DNA of 64,000 bases from contig NZ_JAFBBY010000001.1 of NCBI RefSeq assembly GCF_016907515.1, positions 3,782,001-3,846,000 on the forward strand, written 5' to 3'. Made by a program: the position numbers and the translations under genes. The DNA is from Nocardioides nitrophenolicus. GTDB taxonomy: Bacteria; Actinomycetota; Actinomycetes; Propionibacteriales; Nocardioidaceae. This document shows positions 54,158-61,663 of this stretch, piece by piece; positions within the stretch are counted from its first letter, which is position 1; every line of letters starts with the position of its first letter. A model generated the notes under the pieces. The model did not search any database and was not told where the DNA came from. It saw only the letters and a list, made by a program, of their open reading frames with translations.

Positions 54158-54898
54158 TCAGCCGCACGGACGCTCCATCAGGAACCAGGTGATGTCGTCC
54201 TGAGGGAAGCTGCGGTCCCGTCGGTAGACGAAGCCGTAGTCGAGGAGGGACAGCTCCGGGTGGCGGTCGAGGATCTCGCCGGCGAAGTCGCGCTTGAACA
54301 GACGGTCGTCGTGTCCGCGGTAGGACACCGTGACAGGTGAGGGGTTGTAGTACTCGGCGACCAGGACGTAGCGCCGGCTCGCGGCGACGAGCCTGTCGTA
54401 GGCGGCGGGGAGCTGGTCGGGGGCGATGTGGATGAGCACCCCCTTGGTGAAGGACAGGTCGACCGGTTCGTCCGGGACGTGGCTGAGGATGCTGCCTTCG
54501 TGGACGGTCGCCTCGCCCCAGGACCGAAGCTCCGCGGCCGCCGTGGCGTTGATCTCGACCGCGGCGAGCGAGGCGGCCGGCAGGAGCTGGCGCAGGGCAC
54601 GCAGGTTCATGCCTACGTTGGCGCCGAGCTCGAGGATCGAGGAGACGCCTGCGGTGCGCTCGAGGATCGGCGCGAAGAAGGCGAGGTTGGCCGCGAGGTA
54701 CGACGCGTCGACGTTGCGTGAGATGTACTCGCTTCCGAAATCCCCGGCCCAGAACGACTCCTGCTGGGTCTTGAACTCGGTCACGGCGTCGGACGCTAGC
54801 AGCGGCCGCGGAGCCCGGACCTGTTCCGCGAGTGACCTGTGCGCGGATCGTCGATGCAGCGTGTCCTGGCGGTCGGTCGACGACGGCGTCCCACTCAT
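54158..54898 (-). CDS. Pseudaminic-acid-biosynthesis-associated methyltransferase
   Basis: A SAM-dependent methyltransferase. SSILELGANVGMNL is the SAM-binding motif I; EFKTQQESFWAGDFGSEYIS, VHEGSILSHVP, LSFTKGVLIHIAPDQLP and AEYYNPSPVTVSYRGHDDRL follow the family described as pseudaminic acid biosynthesis-associated methylase. ATG 54898 (246 residues) overlaps the upstream stop by 4 nt; GTG 54784 (208 residues) fits the usual family length better and has TAGCGT 8 nt before it. It may methylate pseudaminic acid or the glycan. Its presence in this operon independently links the leftward genes to the pse genes. Confidence 0.82.
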   Translation of the reverse strand: MSGTPSSTDRQDTLHRRSAHRSLAEQVRAPRPLLASDAVTEFKTQQESFWAGDFGSEYISRNVDASYLAANLAFFAPILERTAGVSSILELGANVGMNLRALRQLLPAASLAAVEINATAAAELRSWGEATVHEGSILSHVPDEPVDLSFTKGVLIHIAPDQLPAAYDRLVAASRRYVLVAEYYNPSPVTVSYRGHDDRLFKRDFAGEILDRHPELSLLDYGFVYRRDRSFPQDDITWFLMERPCG

Positions 54899-55671
54899 CG
54901 GGTCCGTGAGGCGGGGTCGTAGGCGCCCACCTTGCGGCGGACGAGGCCCGCGGCCTTCCGGAGCCTGGGCTCGCCCTGGGTGTTGACGACCGACCGGTGG
55001 GCGATGCGCAGGTCGGTGCCGTGGTGGGTGGCCCAGACGTTGAGGAGACGCTCGCCGAGGTAGCCGACGGTGCGCTGCTGGTAGTCGGTGCGCTCGCCCT
55101 GGTCGCCGATCCGCGCGGAGGTCGCGGCCAGCAGGGGGAAGAGCCAGGCGGCGTAGGCGTCGAGTACGTCGCGGCGGGTGAGCAGCATGTTGTAGAGCGA
55201 GAGGCGGCGGCCGCCGAAGACCCGGTCGTACGCCGGCAGGTAGGCGGCGGAGAGGTCGGCGACGACGTCGCGGAGGATGTCGAGGTCGCGACCGTGGTGT
55301 CCGTTGCGGTAGTGGGACTCGATCGTCTCGACGTAGTAGTTGCGCGGCCGGGGCAGGACGAGGTCGTGACTCGCGAGCAGCGCCGTGGCCTCGTCCCGGG
55401 ACAGGATCCCCTTGCCCGCGGGGCCGGGGTGCGATCCGCGGAAGTAGCGGCGGTAGTGGCTGAGGCCGACGACGTCGCTGTCGAGGTTCTTCCAGGCCCA
55501 GTACAGGGCGGTCAGCTCGCAGTAGGACCGGTTGAGGTGGGAGATGTTGTCGCCGACGTCGTCGGGCTGGTGACCGGTCGCGACGGGGTCCAGGGCATGG
55601 CCGACGTGGACGGGAAGGTGGAAGTCGTCGCTGGGGACCTCGCTCTCGGGACGATGGGTGGCGACGAGCAT
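54895..55671 (-). CDS. DUF4422 glycosyltransferase
   Basis: A 258-residue DUF4422 protein. MLVATHRPESEV at the N-terminus, the PVHVGHAL segment, ISHLNRSYCELTALYWAWKN, VGLSHYRRYF and the later NMLLTRRDVLDAYAAWLFPL are characteristic. DUF4422 proteins are found as glycosyltransferases in capsule loci. ATG 55671 is where the family begins; a TTG at 55713 overlapping the upstream stop would add 14 residues. It overlaps the methyltransferase gene by 4 nt if that gene starts at its ATG. Confidence 0.8.
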   Translation of the reverse strand: MLVATHRPESEVPSDDFHLPVHVGHALDPVATGHQPDDVGDNISHLNRSYCELTALYWAWKNLDSDVVGLSHYRRYFRGSHPGPAGKGILSRDEATALLASHDLVLPRPRNYYVETIESHYRNGHHGRDLDILRDVVADLSAAYLPAYDRVFGGRRLSLYNMLLTRRDVLDAYAAWLFPLLAATSARIGDQGERTDYQQRTVGYLGERLLNVWATHHGTDLRIAHRSVVNTQGEPRLRKAAGLVRRKVGAYDPASRTR

Positions 55672-55709
55672 CCGAGCCTCGCGCCGGTGGCGCGGAAGGT
55701 GGGTGGTGC

Positions 55710-57170
55710 TCAATACGCACCCCGCGAGCTGAGCACGGCATTCGCCGTGTGGGCGAGGATGGCGAGGTCGCGGACCATCGACCAGTTGTCGACGTAGTAG
55801 AGGTCGAGGCGCATGGCCTCCTCGGCCGAGAGGTCGCTGCGGCCCGATACCTGCCACAGCCCGGTGATGCCGGGTCGGACGAGCAGGCGGCGGGCCATGT
55901 CGTCGTCGTAGAGCTCCACCTCGTCGGTGACCTGGGGGCGGGGACCGACCAGGCTCATCTCGCCGCGGAGGACGTTGACCAGCTGGGGGAGCTCATCGAT
56001 CGAGTAGCGCCGCAGCCAGCGGCCCGGGCGGGTGACCCGCGGATCCTCCTTGAGCTTGAACAGCAGCGCCGTCTGGTCGCTGCTCGCCCGCAGGGAGTCG
56101 TCGAGCGCGGCGGCGTCGACCACCATCGTCCGCAGCTTCCAGCAGTCGAACGAGCTGCCGAGCCGTCCGACGCGCGTGTGCTTGAACAGGACCGGGCCGC
56201 GGTCGTGGAGCCGGATCCACAGCGCGGCGAGGGCGAGTACGGGCGAGGCCAGCAGCAGCAGGGCCGCCGAGGCCCCGAGGTCGAACGCGCGCTTCCCGAT
56301 GCGGCCGGCCTGGGTCCAGCGGGAGTGCTCGATGAGGAGCAGAGGTGCTCCGTCGACCGGTCGCATCGTGACCCGTTCCTGGGCGATGTCGTCGAGGTCA
56401 GGTGCGAGGGCGACCTCGATGTGGCGCTGCTCGAGCGACCAGATCCACTGGTTGAGCTGGCGGGGGATCCGGTTGGCGTCCTTGGCGAAGACGACCAAGG
56501 CGGGCCGGACGAGCTCGGCGATCGTCTCGACGTCGTGGGCCGAACCCAGCACGGGCGTGCCGCCCGGCGTCTCCTCGGATCGGTCGTCGGTGATCGTCAG
56601 CCCGCCGGTCACGACATAGCCCTGTCCGTCGTCCTTGCGCAGCCGGGCGGCCAGCGCGTCGATCCCGGAGGGTGTGCCGACGATGAGGGTCGGCACCTGG
56701 AACCGGCCCCGACGCCGCAGCCCGTGCAGGACGCGCCGGGCGACGAGCCGGCCGAGGAGGAGCAGCAGCCCTCCGACGACGAAGACGAGGAGGAAGAAGC
56801 CACGGGAGAGCTGGTACTTCAACAGGTAGCACACGATGCCCGTGATGCCGGCCGTGACGGCGGTGGCTCGTAGCAGCCGCTTGAACTCCTCGGTGCCGGC
56901 GCCGAGGACCGAGGGCTGGCGACTGCCCGTCACCTGGAGCGCCACGAGCCAGCCCAGCGCGATGGCCGGGCCCGAGACGCCGATGTGATCGCGGACGGCC
57001 GAGGTCGCGATGAAGATCGGGATGCTCGCCTGACCGACGAGTGCGATGGCGCAGGCGGCCAGGATCAGGACGGCGTCGAGGACCGGCAACGCCAGGCGAG
57101 GGGTACGCCGGGTCGCGCGCCGGCCGCCGACGGCGGGGGCGGCGACCCGAGAACCATCCACGACCGACAC
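55710..57170 (-). CDS. Polyprenyl-phosphate sugar-1-phosphate transferase (initiating, WbaP/WcaJ-like)
   Basis: A 486-residue membrane enzyme. Four N-terminal transmembrane helices and a CoA-binding-like domain precede the catalytic bacterial sugar transferase domain: KRAFDLGASAALLLL, GPVLFKHTRVGR, FDCWKLRTMVVDA, RRYSIDELPQLVNVLRGEMS, LVGPRPQ and RPGITGLWQVSGRS. It starts glycan synthesis by moving a sugar phosphate onto undecaprenyl phosphate. GTG 57170 is chosen because GAGGGG lies about 8 nt before it; ATG 57200 has no ribosome site. It is first in the leftward operon. Confidence 0.9.
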   Translation of the reverse strand: MSVVDGSRVAAPAVGGRRATRRTPRLALPVLDAVLILAACAIALVGQASIPIFIATSAVRDHIGVSGPAIALGWLVALQVTGSRQPSVLGAGTEEFKRLLRATAVTAGITGIVCYLLKYQLSRGFFLLVFVVGGLLLLLGRLVARRVLHGLRRRGRFQVPTLIVGTPSGIDALAARLRKDDGQGYVVTGGLTITDDRSEETPGGTPVLGSAHDVETIAELVRPALVVFAKDANRIPRQLNQWIWSLEQRHIEVALAPDLDDIAQERVTMRPVDGAPLLLIEHSRWTQAGRIGKRAFDLGASAALLLLASPVLALAALWIRLHDRGPVLFKHTRVGRLGSSFDCWKLRTMVVDAAALDDSLRASSDQTALLFKLKEDPRVTRPGRWLRRYSIDELPQLVNVLRGEMSLVGPRPQVTDEVELYDDDMARRLLVRPGITGLWQVSGRSDLSAEEAMRLDLYYVDNWSMVRDLAILAHTANAVLSSRGAY

Positions 57171-57667
57171 TGCGGAGCCCCTCGTTCCGTGACGATGCAT
57201 CGATCGATGCGGGCGATCGATCCAGGGCGATCCAAGCCATCCGCGCCGGTGTCCCGCATCCGAGCGCGGCGATCACTTCGCAGATTGACGGTCGCGAGAT
57301 TCCTGGTCGTCGGATTGCGCAGACGAGCGCGGGGGTTCTGGGCAGGACGACCGCGCCGTGCTGAGATGGGCCGTCCCCGAGCCTGACGGGTGGGTGGCGG
57401 AGGCCTTCGTCCCCGGCGCCCTCCACCGACCCGCTCAACGCCTCCGGGTCCGCAGAGGGAGCCCTTGCTCTGTGGTCGAGCCCCACCGCGCCGTTCGTCG
57501 TCGCGTCGGCCACAGGGCGAGGGCTCGGGGACCTCGCACGTCCGCGAGCGACGAATCGTCGTTCTGCGCAGGAGCGGGGCTCCGATGGCGCGACGTCCCG
57601 GCGGACTGCGTTGAGATCGTCGGGCTCGCCGCAGGCAGCGGCGACCGGCATATCCCGAGGGGGAGTG
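57171..57667. other. 497-bp region between divergent sugar-transferase and exporter genes
   Basis: No convincing gene. The left part must hold the promoter of the leftward polysaccharide operon and contains ATCGAT-type short palindromes around 57198-57235. The right part contains a long stem-loop at 57459-57526 and the ribosome site of the exporter gene. Confidence 0.6.
57459..57526 (+). other. 17-bp stem-loop upstream of the exporter gene
   Basis: GAGCCCTTGCTCTGTGG pairs with the segment at 57510-57526 over 17 positions, 15 Watson-Crick and 2 G-U, around a 34-nt loop. It lies 142 nt before the exporter start and could be a leader structure controlling the exporter, or a terminator. It is not tRNA-like. 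Confidence 0.55.
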
Positions 57668-59203
57668 GTGAACCAGGAGGCCGTTCGCGCCACCATCGAG
57701 GACCGCGGTGCCGTGAGGAGCCCGTGGGCCGCGCTCGCCGTCCTGCTGCTCCCGGTGCTGCTGGTGTCGATCGACAACACGGTGCTGGCGTTCGCGCTGC
57801 CCCAGATCTCGCTCGCGCTGGAGCCCGGCGCGACCCAGGTGCTGTGGATGGTCGACGTCTACCCGCTGGTCCTCGCCGGGCTGCTGGTGCCGATGGGCGC
57901 GCTCGCCGACCGCTACGGCCGTCGCCGGATGCTGCTGCTGGGAAGCGTCGGCTTCGCGGCGATGTCCGTGGTCGCCGCCTACGCACCCACCGGGGAGGCG
58001 CTGGTCGCCGCGCGCGCGGGCCTGGGTGTCTTCGGTGCGATGCTGATGCCCTCGACGCTGTCCCTGATCCGTGCCCTGTTCACCGACCGCGCCCAGCGCC
58101 GCACCGCCATCGCCGTCTGGGCGGCCGGATTCGCCTCCGGGTCGGCGCTCGGACCCATCGTCGGCGGCTTCCTGCTCGCGCAGTTCTGGTGGGGTTCGGT
58201 GTTCTTGATGGCGGTCCCGGTGCTGGTGCTGTTCCTCGCCCTGGCGCCGTTCGTGCTGCCCGAGTCCCGTGACCCCCACGGCCATCCGCTGGACCTGTGG
58301 TCCGCCGGCCTGGTGCTCGTCTCGATGCTGGCGATCGTCTACGGCATCAAGACCGTCGCCAAGGGCGGTGTCACCGGTTGGGGGTCGACCGCGCTGGTCG
58401 TGGGCTCGGTGGTCATCGTCGTCTTCGTACGTCGCCAGCTGCGCCTGGCCCACCCGATGATCGACGTCCGGCTCTTCGCGACGGGCCCGTTCAGCGGCGC
58501 GGTGCTGGTCAACCTGCTGTCGGTGTTCTCGTTGATCGGGTTCCTGTTCTTCGTCTCCCAGCAGCTCCAGCTGGTCCACGGGTTCGCGCCGATGCGGGCC
58601 GGCCTGATGCTGCTGCCCGGTGTGCTCGCGATGATCCTCGCCGGGTTGGCGGTCGTCCCCCTCGTCAAGCGGGTCCGCCCGGTCGTGGTGGTGTGCGTGG
58701 CGCTGGCCGCGTCCGGGGCGGGCTACCTGGTGATGGCGCTCAGCGCCGCGGGCGGATCCACGACGGTCGGGGTCGGGACCATCGTGGTCGCGTTCGTGCT
58801 CCTCGCCGCCGGCGTCGGCGCCGCCGAGACCGTCTCCAACGACCTGATCGTCTCGGCGGTCCCGGAAGCGCGTGCGGGCGCCGCCTCCGCGATCTCGGAG
58901 ACGGCGTACGAGGTCGGCACCGTGCTCGGCACCGCGATCCTCGGCACCATCCTGACCACCACCTACTCCGACCGGCTGCGTGTCCCCGACGGCCTCTCCG
59001 TGGCCCAGGCGGGTGCCGCCCGGGAGACCCTCGCCGGCGCCGTCCAGGTGACCGGTGAGCTGCCGGCGGGCATGGCCGACGCGCTCATGGTCGCCGCGCA
59101 GCACGCCTTCGGCTCGGGCGTGGCCATCACCTCACTGATCGGGGTCGGCCTCAGTGCGGCGTCGGTTCCGCTCGCTGCCTTGACACTGCGCCGCGCCCGC
59201 TGA
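57668..59203 (+). CDS. DHA2-family MFS multidrug exporter (14 TM)
   Basis: A 511-residue EmrB/QacA-type transporter. It has about 14 hydrophobic helices; VSIDNTVLAFALPQISLAL is motif D1, GALADRYGRRRMLLLG is motif A between TM2 and TM3, and AVWAAGFASGSALGPIVGGFL is the antiporter motif C. It would export drugs or similar compounds in exchange for protons. The GTG start at 57668 follows GAGGGGGA; an adjacent GTG one codon earlier is possible. No regulator gene is adjacent; the upstream stem-loop may contribute to control. Confidence 0.9.
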   Translation: MNQEAVRATIEDRGAVRSPWAALAVLLLPVLLVSIDNTVLAFALPQISLALEPGATQVLWMVDVYPLVLAGLLVPMGALADRYGRRRMLLLGSVGFAAMSVVAAYAPTGEALVAARAGLGVFGAMLMPSTLSLIRALFTDRAQRRTAIAVWAAGFASGSALGPIVGGFLLAQFWWGSVFLMAVPVLVLFLALAPFVLPESRDPHGHPLDLWSAGLVLVSMLAIVYGIKTVAKGGVTGWGSTALVVGSVVIVVFVRRQLRLAHPMIDVRLFATGPFSGAVLVNLLSVFSLIGFLFFVSQQLQLVHGFAPMRAGLMLLPGVLAMILAGLAVVPLVKRVRPVVVVCVALAASGAGYLVMALSAAGGSTTVGVGTIVVAFVLLAAGVGAAETVSNDLIVSAVPEARAGAASAISETAYEVGTVLGTAILGTILTTTYSDRLRVPDGLSVAQAGAARETLAGAVQVTGELPAGMADALMVAAQHAFGSGVAITSLIGVGLSAASVPLAALTLRRAR

Positions 59204-59214
59204 CGGGGCCGCCC

Positions 59215-60114
59215 TCATCGGTCGTCGGCGGCGCGGGGCCTCAGCAGCCGGTGCCCGGCCACCGTGCTCGCCCCGCCGCCGCCGAGGAGGAGGACCAGCC
59301 ACCACGGGAAGGCGATCGCGCTGCCACCGGCGCCGGGACCGACGATCGTGGTCCCGGGCGGCGGCTCGGCCGGAGCGGCGACCCGGTGGCCGCGCACCAG
59401 CAACCGGTGGGAGTTGACGCCGATCGGCGTGCAGGTCACGAGCGTGAGCAGATCCTTGCCCGGCTCGATCAGCAGCGACTCGGTCTGGTCGGGCAGCACC
59501 GTCTCGATCAGGTCGACCTCGTAGTAGAAGGTCCGGTCGAGCACGTTGACGGAGAAGACGTCGCCCCGGCGGGCCCGGTGCAGGTCGTCGAAGAGCTTGT
59601 GGGTGTAGCCGGAGTGCGAGGTGAGCACGGAGTGGCTGCCCGCGCCGCCCACCGGGAGACTGGACCCGAAGAGGTGGCCGGCGCCCTTGCGCAGGATCGC
59701 CGGGGCGGTGCCGTGGTAGACGGGCAGCCGGATGTCGAGGCGGGGATAGGAGATCCGGCCGATCACCCCGCTCGCGTCGGCGATGGCGAGCTGCCTCTCG
59801 TAGCTGCCCGGGTCGAGCCCGGGGGCAGTGTCCGTACTCGTCCACGGGTCACGCAGCCGGCCCTGGGGGAGCGTCGCGTTGTAGCGCCGCGCGTCGGCGA
59901 GCAGGGCGGACCGCTTCGCGGCCGGGATCTGCTCGACCTCGCGGGCGTAGCCGGTGACGTCGGCGCGGTGCCCGATGTCGGCGTACCAGGTGGCGGCGGC
60001 GGGCAGGAGCAGCAGGCCCAGGCCGCTCCACACCACCACCAGGACCACGAGGAGGTCCCACCGGACCCGCGCGCGCCGTCGGCGGGCGCGGGCCGGTGGG
60101 ATCCGCACGGACAC
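59215..60114 (-). CDS. srtC: Class C (pilus) sortase
   Basis: A 299-residue sortase with transmembrane helices at both ends (about 20-42 and 268-285). Catalytic His167 (TSHSG), Cys228 (LVTCTPIG) and Arg237 (HRLLVRG) are present. The DPW sequence at 89-91 is the lid motif of pilin-polymerising class C sortases. It joins pilin subunits by linking the threonine of the sorting signal to a lysine on the next pilin. It starts with GTG, 6 nt after the stop of the pilin gene. Confidence 0.92.
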   Translation of the reverse strand: MSVRIPPARARRRRARVRWDLLVVLVVVWSGLGLLLLPAAATWYADIGHRADVTGYAREVEQIPAAKRSALLADARRYNATLPQGRLRDPWTSTDTAPGLDPGSYERQLAIADASGVIGRISYPRLDIRLPVYHGTAPAILRKGAGHLFGSSLPVGGAGSHSVLTSHSGYTHKLFDDLHRARRGDVFSVNVLDRTFYYEVDLIETVLPDQTESLLIEPGKDLLTLVTCTPIGVNSHRLLVRGHRVAAPAEPPPGTTIVGPGAGGSAIAFPWWLVLLLGGGGASTVAGHRLLRPRAADDR

Positions 60115-60120
60115 GACGGG

Positions 60121-61608
60121 TCAGGCCTCCGCGTGCGTACGACGGCGCCCACGGAGCACCGCGAACAGGACGCCGCCGGCGAGCAGGAGCAGGCCGAGGA
60201 CCGTGATCAGCGTCGTGCCGGCGCCGCCGGTCAGGGGGAGGTCGAAGCCGGCGTTGTGGGGCACGTTCTCGATCGTGATGCTGACGGTGGCGGGGTCGGC
60301 GCTGGTGACGTCGACCTGGACGGGTTCGGCGAGGAGCTCGAAGCCGTCGGGAGCCTTGGTCTCGACCAGCCAGTAGGAGCGGTAGTCGGGGTCGCCGATC
60401 TCGAGCGCTCGGCCGTCGGCATAGCTGGAGTAGCGCAGGCCGCTGATCACCGCGCGGCCGTCGGCACCGGTGGTCCAGGTGTCGACGCCGTCGATGACGA
60501 TCGGGTCGCGCTGGGCGCGAGCGTCGGCCTCGCTGGCGTAGACCTGGAACTCCGCGCCGGCGAGCGGGTTCCCGGCGGCGAGGGCGGCGCCGCCGCTGCT
60601 GCTGTCGGCGACCTTCTCGATCACGATCACGCCCCAGCGGCTGTCGACCGGAGGCGTGACGACGGGTCCGCCGGGCTCGCCCGGCTGGTGCTCGGTGCTG
60701 GCCTCGTTGGGGTAGACGATCGCCTCGTTGGTGATCGTGCCCGTGGCATTGGCGGTGGTGGTGAGGACCACCTCGACCTGGGCGTCGGGCGCGTTCGCGG
60801 CGAGGATCTCGCGACCGGCGGCGGTGAACTCGACGGTGACGGTGTTGGTCGCGGCGTCGTGGGTGATCGTGTAGTCGGTGCCCTCGGTCAACGCGGCGTC
60901 GTTGGTGAGCCGCACCGTGGCGGAGCGGTAGTCGAGCCGCTCGTCGAGCCGGTCGACGATGCGGTAGAGGTCGATCTCCGCCACGCGGGGGATGTCGGCG
61001 GTGATGGTCCACCTCACGTCGTCGCCGAGCTTGACCGAGTCGCTGTCCTCGACGGTCTTGGTGGCGCCGGTGACGGCGTTCTTGGGGTAGACGTGGACGT
61101 CGTAGAGCCAGGTGTCCCGGTCCGTGGGGTGGGTCAGAGGCAGTGTCACCAGGAACGGCTTCGACGGCGTGACGCCCGCCGGATAGCTGGTCTCGGTCAC
61201 CAGGTAGAGGCCCAGCGGCAGGTCGGTGAAGTCGACGTCGCCCGCGGCATCGGTCGTGCCGGTGCGCCCCGGGGTCTCGGCGCGTGCCGCCGCCTGCTCC
61301 TCGGTCAGGGCGGCCGCCTCGCGCCAGCCCGCGTTGGTGGTCAGGTCGATGCCCGAGACCCGCTGCACGGTGAACTCGACGCCGGCGATCGGCTTCTGGC
61401 CGGTCATGTCGGTCTCGAGCCCGTTGGCCGGAGGGCCGAAGTCGTCGGGCTGCTCGAACTTGTGGAGGTGCAGGGAGGCGGTCGCGTCCGGGTCGATGTC
61501 GACGACGGGTGCCGCCTGGGCGGTGCCGAAGCCGCCGAGTCCGGTCGCGCCGATGCCCAGCAGGGCCAGCAGGACCGCGCTCAACGCGCGGCGGAGAGAG
61601 GTGGGCAC
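60121..61608 (-). CDS. SpaH/EbpB-type LPXTG major pilin
   Basis: A 495-residue pilin. Signal peptide about 1-32; pilin motif YPKN with the cross-linking Lys176; prealbumin/Cna-B-like domains; E-box YWLVETKAPDG; sorting signal LPLTG at 457-461, a hydrophobic helix and the basic tail RGRRR. GTG 61608 was chosen because GAGGAG lies 8 nt upstream and it gives a normal signal peptide; an upstream ATG would add 21 residues. Polymerised by the sortase encoded next to it, it forms the pilus shaft. Confidence 0.92.
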   Translation of the reverse strand: MPTSLRRALSAVLLALLGIGATGLGGFGTAQAAPVVDIDPDATASLHLHKFEQPDDFGPPANGLETDMTGQKPIAGVEFTVQRVSGIDLTTNAGWREAAALTEEQAAARAETPGRTGTTDAAGDVDFTDLPLGLYLVTETSYPAGVTPSKPFLVTLPLTHPTDRDTWLYDVHVYPKNAVTGATKTVEDSDSVKLGDDVRWTITADIPRVAEIDLYRIVDRLDERLDYRSATVRLTNDAALTEGTDYTITHDAATNTVTVEFTAAGREILAANAPDAQVEVVLTTTANATGTITNEAIVYPNEASTEHQPGEPGGPVVTPPVDSRWGVIVIEKVADSSSGGAALAAGNPLAGAEFQVYASEADARAQRDPIVIDGVDTWTTGADGRAVISGLRYSSYADGRALEIGDPDYRSYWLVETKAPDGFELLAEPVQVDVTSADPATVSITIENVPHNAGFDLPLTGGAGTTLITVLGLLLLAGGVLFAVLRGRRRTHAEA

Positions 61609-61663
61609 GGGATGACTCCTCGGGATGGTGTGACGGGTGGGTGAGGCGGATTCGTCCGCGAGG

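Noticed and set aside
57459..57526. Possible tRNA-like or small RNA fold
   Set aside because: It is one long hairpin with a 34-nt loop; no cloverleaf, anticodon arm or T-arm consensus is present.
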